From a virus, in IMG/VR virus record IMGVR_UViG_3300047547_000147, positions 1 to 22,200 of that record: DNA of 22,200 nt; one strand, written 5' to 3'. The notes beneath the pieces are model-generated. The model made no database searches. It was not told where the DNA came from and worked only from the letters and a program-made list of their open reading frames with translations. Position 1 is the stretch's first letter. Each line of letters opens with the position of its first letter. This document shows positions 7,202 to 14,823 of this stretch, in pieces. Both the position numbers and the translations under genes were made by a program.

Positions 7202-8815
7202 TTATTTCTTTTGCGCCTTTTGTAAAGCTGCAACGCTAGGCGCAGCTTGAATCAGTTGTTGCTCTTGCGCCTGCTCTTCTCTGCCCTGCCGTATTGCTTG
7301 TATTTGTTCTAAACTATTTCGCCAACGGACAGGCACCGCATTAATATCAGATATGTCCGGAATTATAGTGTCCCAATTAAAATGATCTAATGGCGCCATA
7401 TTTCCCGTAACATTAACTACATTAAGCGCAGTCTCTACCGTTCGCATCAATCCGGAAGCTTCTTCCGCTCTTTGCGCTCTAGATAACGGTGAGTCATATT
7501 CTACTTTAAATTGCGCGCCAGCTTCTTTTAATATTTCTGGCATCGGCGGCAAAAGACCTTGCTGAGATAAAACATCTATCTCCCGCTCAATTTGAGGGCC
7601 TAGTCTTTCCGATTGCTGCCTGCCAAAAGTAGGCGCCAACAATATTCCCTTTTCCCGTGTCCGCTCCATTACTTCAGTCGCCGTCATTTGCGGAGTTTCA
7701 AGTAATATCTGAAATAGTGTGACTAAGAAATTATCCTTAATGACATTTCTTTCTTCGTCCATCATATCTTTGCCCGCAGCTATGTTGCCCACAGGTAACG
7801 CGTGCACTAAAGGACGCCCGTCTTTACTCACCCCGCCCGCATTAGCCGCTCCCGGTTTTAAAGAAAAAGTATCCAATATGCCGTCATCATGAACCAAAAG
7901 AACTGGATCTACGGCCCTATGCCCTTGCTTTAAATAAGTTTTCTTTTGTTCGTTTAAAGTCTTAATCGCAGGCAAAACATCCATTGCCGGACTTCGCCCG
8001 TAAACTTCGTTAGGACTCTGCTCATACCTTGACGGCGTGTAAGGAAAAGTGTTGTACCCACCTTCTTCGATGTGCATTTTCCCTTGAAGCGAAATGTAAT
8101 GCGACTCATATGCCATGCCTTTAAAATCTGCTCTGCTCGGGTCTATATCTAATCGAGGCCCCACGTAATGAATAAACTTGTATTCGCGCCCCGGAAAAGT
8201 CGCCGCCGCTTCTCTTATCATCACGGGACATTTTTCTTTAAATTTTTGAGTAGCTTGCTTCGCAGTTAAAGTAAAACACCTTAAAACTTCGTCAATTATC
8301 CCTTGATGATTTTCTATAAAAAACATCTCGCCTAAATGACAAGTCTTGTATCTAAGCCCGGGCTCAGACCCCGCCGCATCTACGTACATAGCTGCCGATC
8401 CAAACGCCCCTAATGATTTATTAAACATCATGTTTTGCGAAGCGAAATTTGCGATAGTTGAATATCTATATTTAAACAAAAGCCGCGTTACGTCTTCATA
8501 ATAAACTCTGACCGCGCGGTCTCTATTTAACTCATCTACGCTTGACATAACTCGGTGCCATGTCTGATTTCTTGGCGTTAAATACGAATCTAAAATAGCT
8601 GCAAATCGATTTAGCGCCGTAGCCGCCGTAGAATCAAAAACTTCCTGATTTCTCTTAGACCCCGGAGTCGTTTCCCTATTTGTGAAATCAGCCGTGGCCG
8701 GATAAATTCTGTCCTTAATTTCCTGCCAATGCGACTCCCAAGTTCCGCGCATACCGGACTCTTGCTCGTAAAGCCTGCAAATTTCAAAAGCTTTTTCTTC
8801 TAAAGGACTATTCAT
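7202..8815 (-). CDS. Portal protein (head-to-tail connecting protein family)
   Basis: This 537-residue protein forms the dodecameric ring at one capsid vertex for DNA entry and exit. Family landmarks include WESHWQEIKDRIYPATADFT and RNQEVFDSTAATALNRFAAILDSYLTPRN near the N terminus. LGAFGSAAMYVDA, YGRSPAMDVLPAIKTLNEQKKTYLKQG and the LLETPQMTATEVMERTREKG stem region (about residues 390-410) follow. The C-terminal segment is Gln-rich (REEQAQEQQLIQAAPSVAAL). This arrangement and length match the head-tail connector portal family of T7-like and related podoviruses. The portal gene lies six bases after a small gene and is followed by the Bbp19-like gene, a conserved podovirus order. Confidence 0.93.
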   Translation of the reverse strand: MNSPLEEKAFEICRLYEQESGMRGTWESHWQEIKDRIYPATADFTNRETTPGSKRNQEVFDSTAATALNRFAAILDSYLTPRNQTWHRVMSSVDELNRDRAVRVYYEDVTRLLFKYRYSTIANFASQNMMFNKSLGAFGSAAMYVDAAGSEPGLRYKTCHLGEMFFIENHQGIIDEVLRCFTLTAKQATQKFKEKCPVMIREAAATFPGREYKFIHYVGPRLDIDPSRADFKGMAYESHYISLQGKMHIEEGGYNTFPYTPSRYEQSPNEVYGRSPAMDVLPAIKTLNEQKKTYLKQGHRAVDPVLLVHDDGILDTFSLKPGAANAGGVSKDGRPLVHALPVGNIAAGKDMMDEERNVIKDNFLVTLFQILLETPQMTATEVMERTREKGILLAPTFGRQQSERLGPQIEREIDVLSQQGLLPPMPEILKEAGAQFKVEYDSPLSRAQRAEEASGLMRTVETALNVVNVTGNMAPLDHFNWDTIIPDISDINAVPVRWRNSLEQIQAIRQGREEQAQEQQLIQAAPSVAALQKAQKK

Positions 8816-8821
8816 TTTTAA

Positions 8822-9256
8822 TTAAAATCCCATCAAGGCTTTTTTAGAAATAGAATCCTCATCGCCGTCCAGTCCCATCGCACTCGTTAGAAGCGTTTTG
8901 GATTTACTCCCTACTGCCATGCGCTCCGCTTCGATTCTTTGATTCTCGGCAAAAGCTTGTTTTTTAGACTGTTCAATGCTTGCGGCTTTCTCGGACGCCA
9001 TACGTCTTTCTTCGCCTTGCTGGATACCTTCTTGGATTCGTTTATCTCGGCCAGAGGCTTTGTCTATTAGGCCGCCGCTAAAGTCGTTAACTGCCTTTGA
9101 CGCTTTGTCCCCAAATTCAACTATCCCTTTTTGGCCAGTCGCCCGCGCTATTTCGCGTACGGGTTTAAGGGTAAAGTCCCCTACCCCCTGTACAAGTTCT
9201 TTGTACGGGTTCCCCCCTTTAGAAAAAGCCTTTCTCACTCGACTAAAAAGACCCAC
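8822..9256 (-). CDS. Hypothetical protein between terminase and portal
   Basis: This 144-residue basic protein has GTG start (9256-9254) with a strong GGGGAGGG site. It contains a Gly/Lys N terminus (MGLFSRVRKAFSKGGNPYKE), VREIARATGQKGIVEFGDKA and NDFSGGLIDKASG. A long charged helix of coiled-coil character follows (about residues 70-118, EGIQQGEERRMASEKAASIE). It ends in a short acidic tail (GLDGDEDSISKKALMGF). No catalytic motif or Cys is seen. Proteins of this kind, with a glycine-rich head and helical rod, occur near portal genes in several phages and may be minor virion proteins. I do not recognise a named family, so function is left open. Confidence 0.68.
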   Translation of the reverse strand: MGLFSRVRKAFSKGGNPYKELVQGVGDFTLKPVREIARATGQKGIVEFGDKASKAVNDFSGGLIDKASGRDKRIQEGIQQGEERRMASEKAASIEQSKKQAFAENQRIEAERMAVGSKSKTLLTSAMGLDGDEDSISKKALMGF

Positions 9257-9337
9257 GCTAACCCTCCCCGGAAAGAAAATGTAAAAAACAAAAACCTAAT
9301 CGGATACTCTTAAACTTTAAATTAGATAAAACAAATA

Positions 9338-10885
9338 TCAACCAAAAATGTCGTAATTGGTGCCTTTAACACTTTGCCCGTGCCTATTTTCTTTATTACG
9401 GCTTACCCTAATGTCGCGTCTAGCTACTTTTACCGCAAAAGTTACCGCAAGTGCGTCCGCGCAGTCCGGACTCGCAACCCCGCGTTTTTTCATTTTCTCC
9501 TTTGCTTCAAGCTTAATTCTTTCAAATTTATCAAACCCATACTCCGGCCCCAAGATATCGTCTTTCAAATCTGAATCATTAGGAATACATCCGCCGGGTA
9601 GCCACTCCCGCATTTTAGCCCAAAGCTCAGTCCTTAAATCTGCCCACTCTTCGCCTTCGGCTTTCGACCCAAACCATATCTCATTTACCTTATACCCCAA
9701 CTCCCGAAGTCTATCTATAACTCCCGTCCCGTTTCCCGCATCTACACAAATAGCGTCCGGTCTATACTCTTCAATGTACGCCATGCATTCGTTGGCCACG
9801 GCCATATTATCGAGACCTTTAAGTTTAATTGGTAAAATACTTCTCGCATCGCGCCCCCTTCTAAAATAAATAACAGTCGTGTCGTCCCCAAACCTAGCAA
9901 CGTCCACCCCCATTATGAGGCCTGCAAAATTATCCTTTTCTGTCTCTCTGTCAACTGCGCCCTCCACAACTTCTCTTGAAATAAATTGCTTATCACCTTG
10001 GTTAGGAAACAGCCCTTTTACTTCAATGCGCGCCTCGTCCGAATCTTCCCCGTGTTTCTCTACGATTTGTCCAAGTAGTTTTTTATCTGTCCCTTCTACT
10101 TTTCTAGAATCTAAATTGCGCCTCTGCCAATATTCCCGCATCCGGTGAAAACATTCGTAAAATTCCCCCGTGTTACGACGTGGGTTTGAAAAACAAAACC
10201 AGTACCTATGAAGTACAGGCTCCGTAAAGAACCCCTCCGATACCGTCCAAATAGGTTTTGGAATACCCGACGCCTCGTCGAATATTAAAAGAACTCCGTT
10301 ATGATTATGAACCCCGGCGAACGCATCCGGATTTTCTTCACTCCATAACTGCGCCTGTGCATAATAATATCCCGTATCAATCTTTAACTGATTCTTAAGC
10401 GCCGTCTCAAACCACGGGTTGGGCCTTAACGTTAAAGCCGTTCTCTCAAACCAATGGCTATTAATCATTAACGTATGCCACTTCCCCAACTCCGCCCACG
10501 TTCTACTCTGAAGCTGCGGCCCCGTATTCGCAGTCGTAATCGCGGTACTACCTAACACGCAGCTAAGCATCCATAAATTTAGCCACGCCGTTAGCGCCGA
10601 CTTCCCCACTCCACGGCCCGATGCGGTAGCACTCTGATATATCTCCGGGTCCAGCCCTTTTTTAATTCTCTCTTTGTTTTTTATAATGTGGTCTTTGATT
10701 CTAGTTAACTCTTCTTTTTGCCACGCCCTCGGCCCGTCCTTAAACCTCTCAAGCGGCGCGCCCTCTTTCCCCCACGGGAAAACAAACATCACAAACGCTA
10801 GCGGATCTTCCGCAATCTTCGGCGACCATAACTCTGTCATTAATTTCTGATCATCCTGCGGAGAATACGGACTCGAAACAGACAC
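9338..10885 (-). CDS. Terminase large subunit (packaging ATPase and nuclease)
   Basis: The enzyme pumps phage DNA into the prohead and cuts it. With the GTG start at 10885 it has 515 residues. It shows Walker A GRGVGKSA (about 90-97), Walker B LLIFDEA (199-205) with catalytic Glu, a coupling-type CFSNP segment (232-236), and RNaseH-like nuclease acidic residues in MGVDVARFGDD (Asp 328), ICVDAGNGTG (Asp 382) and SPDCADALA (Asp 474/477). I chose GTG 10885 because it overlaps the previous stop as TAGTG and has a GGGAG site six bases upstream. The 37-residue in-frame extension to 10996 is Cys-rich, lies wholly over the neighbouring gene and has no family counterpart. The gene precedes the portal, as usual. 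Confidence 0.95.
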   Translation of the reverse strand: MSVSSPYSPQDDQKLMTELWSPKIAEDPLAFVMFVFPWGKEGAPLERFKDGPRAWQKEELTRIKDHIIKNKERIKKGLDPEIYQSATASGRGVGKSALTAWLNLWMLSCVLGSTAITTANTGPQLQSRTWAELGKWHTLMINSHWFERTALTLRPNPWFETALKNQLKIDTGYYYAQAQLWSEENPDAFAGVHNHNGVLLIFDEASGIPKPIWTVSEGFFTEPVLHRYWFCFSNPRRNTGEFYECFHRMREYWQRRNLDSRKVEGTDKKLLGQIVEKHGEDSDEARIEVKGLFPNQGDKQFISREVVEGAVDRETEKDNFAGLIMGVDVARFGDDTTVIYFRRGRDARSILPIKLKGLDNMAVANECMAYIEEYRPDAICVDAGNGTGVIDRLRELGYKVNEIWFGSKAEGEEWADLRTELWAKMREWLPGGCIPNDSDLKDDILGPEYGFDKFERIKLEAKEKMKKRGVASPDCADALAVTFAVKVARRDIRVSRNKENRHGQSVKGTNYDIFG

Positions 10886-11133
10886 TAAAAACTCCCGGAG
10901 CCTGGACGAATAATGCGCGAATCTTCCGCATCCGGGCAAACCTTCTTCGCCAAAGCATGGAGTGCATACGCAAGCATCTGCCCCATTGAACCGCACTTCT
11001 TTGTCGAAATATAATCCTCCACGTTACCCGCCGCATACGCCTTCACAAAACTACCAGACGGGAACTTTACATCTTCAAATTCTTTTCTTCTTACCGCCCC
11101 ATACACAATAACTATCTCGTCACCTTTTTTCAT
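10885..11133 (-). CDS. Small hypothetical protein overlapping terminase start
   Basis: The product is 82 residues from ATG 11133, which overlaps the methyltransferase stop as ATGA and is preceded by GGGGGAT. An in-frame GTG at 11145 would add four residues. The sequence starts MKKGDEIVIVYGAVRRKEFE and has strands (VKFPSGSFVKAYAAGNVEDYI). A Cys-containing helical part follows (QMLAYALHALAKKVCPDAED) and ends GSGSF. Stop and terminase start share a base (TAGTG), so it is translationally coupled on both sides. I do not recognise a family. Coupling to both neighbours argues that it is real and made in amounts similar to the terminase. Confidence 0.7.
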   Translation of the reverse strand: MKKGDEIVIVYGAVRRKEFEDVKFPSGSFVKAYAAGNVEDYISTKKCGSMGQMLAYALHALAKKVCPDAEDSRIIRPGSGSF

Positions 11134-11687
11134 TCTATCCCCCACGCTGGCTTAACTATCTTTTCTAAAACCAAAACAATCGAATAATTCCCCTTAGAAT
11201 GTAATTCTCTCCCAAGGCTGTAATCAAACTTATAATCAAAATCCATTAAACACCGCACCCTATAGCTGTTCGGCTCTAGCGATTCTTCCACTTCCCGCAT
11301 CAAACTCGCCGGCGTATAAAATCGCTTGTGATCTTTGTTGTACACACTCGGGATGCATTCTTTTTTCTCGTACAAAAATTTGTGCGGTAGTATTAAAACC
11401 AAGTGCCCTCGCGTTTTAAGAATTCGAAACCACTCCGATATACTTAACTTATAATCGTCTATGTGCTCCAGGCAATGCGAGGAAAAAACACACTCAAAAC
11501 TTTCGTTCTTAAACGGCATGTGCGACGGGGCGAACCCCCTTGTATCCTTGTCATATCCAAGAAAATCTAGTATTGGCGTACTTCCTCTGCCGCCGTATCC
11601 AATATCAATTCCGTTTTTTAAAACGCTCTTGATGTTAAACGGAACTTCTGAATCTAAATAATTTAAGAATTTATGCGACTCATTCAC
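11130..11687 (-). CDS. Class I SAM-dependent methyltransferase
   Basis: This 185-residue protein has a SAM-binding motif I (GIDIGYGGRG, residues 26-35). An acidic or polar strand-2 region follows (FLGYDKDTRG), then the post-motif FECVFSSHCLEHIDD (64-78) typical of methyltransferases of the Methyltransf_11/23 group. Motif GHLVLILP (94-101) and a downstream DHKRFYTPASLMREVEE helix complete the fold. The substrate cannot be read from the sequence. The HCLEH variant is common in small-molecule and glycan methyltransferases, not in DNA methylases (no NPPY/DPPY). It starts at GTG 11687 with AAAGGA upstream and overlaps the glycosyltransferase by eight bases, suggesting that the two act on a common product. 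Confidence 0.82.
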   Translation of the reverse strand: MNESHKFLNYLDSEVPFNIKSVLKNGIDIGYGGRGSTPILDFLGYDKDTRGFAPSHMPFKNESFECVFSSHCLEHIDDYKLSISEWFRILKTRGHLVLILPHKFLYEKKECIPSVYNKDHKRFYTPASLMREVEESLEPNSYRVRCLMDFDYKFDYSLGRELHSKGNYSIVLVLEKIVKPAWGIE

Positions 11688-12708
11688 TCGAAGATTCCTT
11701 TATCGCTAAATCAATCGTAGAAATCCAACTCTCTGAATTTAATTCTCTTATACACGCGGGCGTGTTTTCTTGGTACATACACGTCGTAAAACTATGCCCG
11801 CCTTTTTCACTAAAATGAAATCTCATCTTCTCTTGGCAAAACAGGCATTTTACTTTTTCTTTATCTCCGTAAAGCTCATAAGTAATTCCGTGCGGCCTAG
11901 GGATTCTTCTCTGTTTTGGCCCGGCGATTGTATACCCATACAAAATAGTGGCATCTGTCATTCCCGCTAAATGAAGTAGCCCATTGTCAATCCCCAGCAC
12001 CATTTCCGCTTGCTGCATAATCTTAGCCGCCACTAATAAACTCGTCCGGTTTGTTAAGTCCAACCCCTTAGATAAATCCGCCCCCTCCGGCAAACTTATC
12101 TCCCGCTTCCCCATTTGCGTTTTACCTAAATAAACCGGAACCCGCCCAATACTTAAAAGATAATCCGAAACTTCGTTAATAACTTTTCCGGGCATTTTTC
12201 TTGTTAACGCTTCCGCATACGGAGTTATGACCACGTACCGACTCCCACTTAATTCTCCGGGCACCACTCCAACTTCGGCGTCTGATAAATCAAGCTGCAA
12301 ATACTCTTTATCCTTTTCGTCGTCGGGGATAATTCCGTTAAATAGCAAAAAACCTAAATCGACTAAAGACATCATCGTCGCATTCGGATAAAGCATTTGC
12401 TCGCGCAGAGGTACGCAGTCTAATAATCTATCGGGTATCGTGTTCTTGTGTATTCTCCAGTGCGGATACTGTCTCATCACATTGGTCGCTATCTCTACTA
12501 AGTATTCCGGAATAATTAAATGCCCCCTGACCCACGGGTAATTCTCCGCCACATACCTAATCGCAGGAAGCCACGCTATTGCATCTCCTAAAGCGCAGGT
12601 AGTCCAGCCGGGGAGTGAAAATTTAAATACCACTTCTATCGGCTGGATCATAGACCCGTTACGGTAATTGGGATTTGTTACTAAAATCCGCCCACTTTTG
12701 TTTTCCAC
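11680..12708 (-). CDS. GT9 / heptosyltransferase-like glycosyltransferase
   Basis: The protein has GT-B glycosyltransferase features: an N-terminal LPGWTTCALGDAIAWLPAIR segment, then a C-terminal Rossmann domain. That domain carries ITPYAEALTRKMPGKVINEV, VPVYLGK, LTNRTSLLVAAKIMQQAEMV and the family signature GIDNGLLHLAG, corresponding to the D(S/N)GxxHLA motif that binds nucleotide-sugar in ADP-heptose:LPS heptosyltransferases. A Cys cluster (CLFC about residues 288-291, then TTC and PAC) near the C terminus resembles the metal-type cluster of some family members. The start is uncertain. GTG 12708 avoids overlap with the zinc-ribbon gene, while an in-frame GTG at 12756 would add 16 residues. 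Target (host envelope sugar, virion protein or small molecule) is unknown. Confidence 0.8.
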   Translation of the reverse strand: MENKSGRILVTNPNYRNGSMIQPIEVVFKFSLPGWTTCALGDAIAWLPAIRYVAENYPWVRGHLIIPEYLVEIATNVMRQYPHWRIHKNTIPDRLLDCVPLREQMLYPNATMMSLVDLGFLLFNGIIPDDEKDKEYLQLDLSDAEVGVVPGELSGSRYVVITPYAEALTRKMPGKVINEVSDYLLSIGRVPVYLGKTQMGKREISLPEGADLSKGLDLTNRTSLLVAAKIMQQAEMVLGIDNGLLHLAGMTDATILYGYTIAGPKQRRIPRPHGITYELYGDKEKVKCLFCQEKMRFHFSEKGGHSFTTCMYQENTPACIRELNSESWISTIDLAIKESSSE

Positions 12709-12712
12709 TAAA

Positions 12713-12976
12713 TTACATTTCGTCGTGAATAGCTTCGAAGTCCTCGGCACCCGCACGCACTAGATCCGATACTTGTTTTCTCAATTTAATAATTTCATCC
12801 TTAAGACGAATGTTTTCTTCTTGCGCTTGCTTTAAAAGAAGATCAGTTCGTTTTAATCCGTCAAAACCCGGAACCCATACGTGTCTACACTTAGAACAAT
12901 AACGCTTACTAGAGGCGTCTTCCGCCTTAGCGAAAATCTCGCTCGTACATTTCGGACACGCTTCTTTTTTTGCCAC
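12713..12976 (-). CDS. Zinc-ribbon / coiled-coil small protein
   Basis: This 87-residue product has a four-cysteine zinc ribbon (CPKC at 7-10 and CSKC at 27-30) followed by RHVWVPGF. A heptad-like charged helix comes next (about 43-75, LLLKQAQEENIRLKDEIIKL). It starts at GTG 12976 with GGAGGTTAGG upstream and is the first gene of the accessory cluster downstream of a 361-base non-coding region. Zinc ribbon plus coiled coil suggests a nucleic-acid or protein-binding oligomer, possibly a transcription-related or scaffold factor. Specific function is unknown. The stop lies four bases from the first coupled start candidate of the glycosyltransferase. Confidence 0.75.
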   Translation of the reverse strand: MAKKEACPKCTSEIFAKAEDASSKRYCSKCRHVWVPGFDGLKRTDLLLKQAQEENIRLKDEIIKLRKQVSDLVRAGAEDFEAIHDEM

Positions 12977-13337
12977 CCTAACCTCCGCTGCTAAAGGGGC
13001 GACCCTCGCAAAAAGGCCAGCCCCCGAGTAAAAACTTTAACTAAAACGTAATCGTTCTTTGCGATACGTGCAATATTTTCAGAAAAATAAAAAAATTTTT
13101 AACGGAAATATAAAATTGGACGCGCGTAGGTACCGTTGAAAACAGATTTCAAACGAATTTCCTCCCCCACCCCCGTCCACACCCCCCGGGTCTAAGGCTA
13201 AAGCCCAACACTTTGTCTAGGTCTAGAGGCATTTTTTTAACGGCATTCCTTAGTTATATCACGCATTTAGATGTTGTTTTTGAAATCTGTGTAACATAAT
13301 GCAACTTATCGGATGAAAGTCTAGTAACCCATTGATA
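12977..13337 (-). other. Non-coding region between small terminase gene and accessory cluster
   Basis: This 361-base stretch has no convincing ORF on either strand. It holds a 12-bp perfect inverted repeat (separate entry) and a G-rich minus-strand tract (13161-13187: runs of 6, 2, 5, 5 and 2 G). A very A/T-rich segment follows (13079-13112). Location beside the small terminase gene makes a packaging-initiation or late-promoter role possible; neither is demonstrated. No good promoter hexamer pair or terminator is evident. Confidence 0.5.
13142..13290. repeat. 12-bp inverted repeat flanking a G-rich tract
   Basis: ACAGATTTCAAA at 13142-13153 recurs as its exact reverse complement at 13279-13290, bracketing 125 bases. 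The interior contains the C-rich (plus) / G-rich (minus) run at 13161-13187. The arms could be paired binding sites for a dimeric or looping protein, or the stem of a large hairpin. Confidence 0.6.
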
Positions 13338-13850
13338 CTACTCATCTTCGTTATCTTGCCACACTTTCTTGGGTGTTACATCTATAAGGCCAGCTAATGG
13401 CATTTCCGAATTCTCGTACTCTTTTGAAAGTCTGGGTGTTTCAATCCTAGACCGCGCTTCTTTAATGGCGCCACTCAAATCAATCGTTTGACTCACATGA
13501 ATGTCCACTTTGTCGCCATAAGTAGTCGGTTTACGTTTCGACAATAACCACTTGTGATTATCAGACTTTAGCCGCGCTCTTTGAACATCAATGTAATCAT
13601 CTGCCATTGTTATTAATGCATCCGCTAAATGCTCTAATCCCTCTTGCCGCGCAGAGTCGAAACTCTTTTGAAAGTTTGGGTTATCTTGTCTGTATCTCCA
13701 GAAGTGTATTTCGCTTGTAAGTATGCTATTTATAATGGTTTTTAGCGATTCACCTTTAGCTGCAAGCTCTATCGCCAAATCCAACTGCTCATTGGTGTAT
13801 TCAATCGGCGGCGCTTTTGGCCGTCCTATCTTATTATTTTGATCGCTCAT
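13338..13850 (-). CDS. Terminase small subunit (Sf6 gp1-like)
   Basis: This 170-residue protein begins MSDQNNKIGRPKAPPIEYTN, then has a DNA-binding helical head (LDLAIELAAKGESLKTIINS, IHFWRYRQDNPNFQKSFDSA). The family hallmark EGLEHLADALITMADD, VQRARLKSDNHKWLLSKRKP and YGDKVDIHV follows. This order matches Sf6-type small terminases that recognise packaging sites and stimulate the large-subunit ATPase. The C terminus is acidic and less conserved. The gene is separated from the large-subunit gene by five non-packaging genes, whereas the two are usually adjacent. Start is ATG 13850 with a weak GGGGCC site; it is the first minus-strand gene beside the divergent region. Confidence 0.85.
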   Translation of the reverse strand: MSDQNNKIGRPKAPPIEYTNEQLDLAIELAAKGESLKTIINSILTSEIHFWRYRQDNPNFQKSFDSARQEGLEHLADALITMADDYIDVQRARLKSDNHKWLLSKRKPTTYGDKVDIHVSQTIDLSGAIKEARSRIETPRLSKEYENSEMPLAGLIDVTPKKVWQDNEDE

Positions 13851-13971
13851 TAAAATATAAGGCCCCTATTTGTCTCAAAATGGTATGTCGAACTAAACCA
13901 AAATGTCTATAAGTTATTCAATTTGAGAAATACCCGATTTTTTGAGGTTTTTTAGATTTTATCTGTTTTTG

Positions 13972-13989
13972 ATACATTTTGTGTATAAA
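13972..13989 (+). promoter_or_regulatory. Palindromic operator-like site overlapping a -10 element
   Basis: ATACA-TTTTG-TGTAT (13972-13986) is a perfect dyad with a 5-base spacer; the right arm runs into TATAAA. A near-identical site occurs at 17843-17861 (14 of 17 aligned bases match). Overlap with a -10-like element suggests a repressor or activator site. Factor unknown. Confidence 0.5.
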
Positions 13990-14001
13990 AGTTCTACAGC
14001 C

Positions 14002-14056
14002 CTGAAGCCTACAGGCCTCAGTTGATCCGGCTAGTTAGCGCTGGCACGCCCAGTGC
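14002..14056 (+). other. Two hairpins in the leader of the first plus-strand gene
   Basis: A near-perfect stem (14002-14009 with 14014-14021, one mismatch) with loop TACA is followed by a 7-bp stem (14038-14044 with 14050-14056, one G-U on the plus strand). Both lie between the putative TATAAA and the ribosome site at 14086. No T-tract follows, so they are not ordinary terminators. Confidence 0.45.
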
Positions 14057-14095
14057 AATACCTGAATGTAACAAACGCTTAAAAAGGAGATAGTT

Positions 14096-14254
14096 ATGAG
14101 CAAGATATTAAGTATTTCAATGGCAATAGTTATAGCTTTGGTAGTTCTAACGGGCATCAAAGCTGTTCACGACCTTAATGATGGCCGAATCAAAAGAGTA
14201 GTTATTCAAATGAGTGGCGTTGGTATCAAAAACGCACAAGCTAATAATCAGTAA
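14096..14254 (+). CDS. Small membrane or exported protein (52 residues)
   Basis: The ORF starts at ATG 14096 with AAAAAGGAGATA upstream and ends at TAA 14252-14254. The product begins MSKILSISMAIVIALVVLTG, a hydrophobic segment (about 4-20) after a single Lys, typical of an uncleaved signal anchor or signal peptide. A 30-residue polar tail (VHDLNDGRIKRVVIQMSG) follows. There is no lipobox Cys. It is the first gene of the plus-strand cluster and so probably among the earliest expressed. Function unknown. A membrane-facing early role, such as altering the envelope after infection, is conceivable but not shown. Confidence 0.68.
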   Translation: MSKILSISMAIVIALVVLTGIKAVHDLNDGRIKRVVIQMSGVGIKNAQANNQ

Positions 14255-14305
14255 CTTAAGTAAACCCATGTAAGGGGTTAGTTAAACACGAAATAGGAGA
14301 TAATT

Positions 14306-14710
14306 ATGAGCACACGCAGTCAGATTAAGTTAAAAAATAGTAGCGATAATATTCACATTTATAAACATTGGGACGGCTATCCAGAGGACGTATTGCCTGT
14401 ACTGGTGCCCTTCGTTCAAGATTTTATGGCATCACGCGGTTACGACGAATGCTATATGCTCGCCCAAATAGTGCGCGCGTTCGCCGTTGCTGACCATAAA
14501 TATAACGAAGAGCAAGCCAAAAAAAAAAATCCAGAGCTATTCAGCGGTGACGATAAAAGTCCATACAGATTCCTTGGCTGGGGCTTGGATCTCGAACATC
14601 ACGGCGACATTGAGTATCTATACGAGATCGACGAAAATGGCGCCATTTTTGTTAATGGTAAAAAGCTGACAACGGCGCAAATACGTAAATACACAAAACA
14701 GGGAGGTTGA
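14306..14710 (+). CDS. Conserved-type phage protein beginning MSTRSQIK, unknown function
   Basis: This 134-residue protein has IHIYKHWDGYPEDVLPVLVP near the N terminus and a helical middle (YMLAQIVRAFAVADHKYNEE). Its C-terminal half carries FLGWGLDLEHHGDIEYLYEI and a short strand end. Proteins with the opening 'STRxQIK...IYxHWDGYP' and a later 'GxxLxxxxHGDIEYxYxI' are a family I recognise from phages and plasmids, without known activity. The His/Asp/Trp-rich motifs could bind metal or ligand, but no catalytic set is clear. The ATG has an AGGAGATA site almost identical to that of the preceding small gene. The next micro-ORF follows two bases after its stop. Confidence 0.75.
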   Translation: MSTRSQIKLKNSSDNIHIYKHWDGYPEDVLPVLVPFVQDFMASRGYDECYMLAQIVRAFAVADHKYNEEQAKKKNPELFSGDDKSPYRFLGWGLDLEHHGDIEYLYEIDENGAIFVNGKKLTTAQIRKYTKQGG

Positions 14711-14712
14711 AC

Positions 14713-14823
14713 ATGAATAACCTCATAAAACTACAACTTTTATACATATCGCTCGACCCTCAATACAATTGGTATTTGAGGGAAATAATCAAAAACATAA
14801 TCCTTAAAGGGGGTTTAAAATGA
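14713..14823 (+). CDS. Micro-ORF coupled to the lipoprotein gene (36 residues)
   Basis: An ORF from ATG 14713 to TGA 14823 encodes a 36-residue product (start MNNLIKLQLLYISLDPQYNW). It is preceded by GGGAGG at eight bases. Its stop overlaps the lipoprotein start as ATGA, the arrangement used for translational coupling. The sequence is moderately hydrophobic with no clear signal. It may be a real small protein or a coupling leader that sets lipoprotein translation. Too short for family assignment. Confidence 0.55.
   Translation: MNNLIKLQLLYISLDPQYNWYLREIIKNIILKGGLK

Larger units (their letters stand above)
13851..14095. promoter_or_regulatory. Divergent control region between late (minus) and early (plus) modules
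   Basis: 245 bases lie between the outward-reading small terminase gene and the first plus-strand gene. The left part is strongly A/T-rich with T-runs; the right part (13995-14060) is G+C-richer and folds (separate entry). A plus-strand TATAAA (13984-13989) lies inside a palindrome, but no good -35 hexamer precedes it. No clear promoter was found for the minus direction. Confidence 0.5.

Noticed and set aside
10886-10996. 37-codon N-terminal extension of the large terminase
   Set aside because: Cys-rich, fully overlaps another gene, lacks a ribosome site, and a well-placed GTG at 10885 exists.
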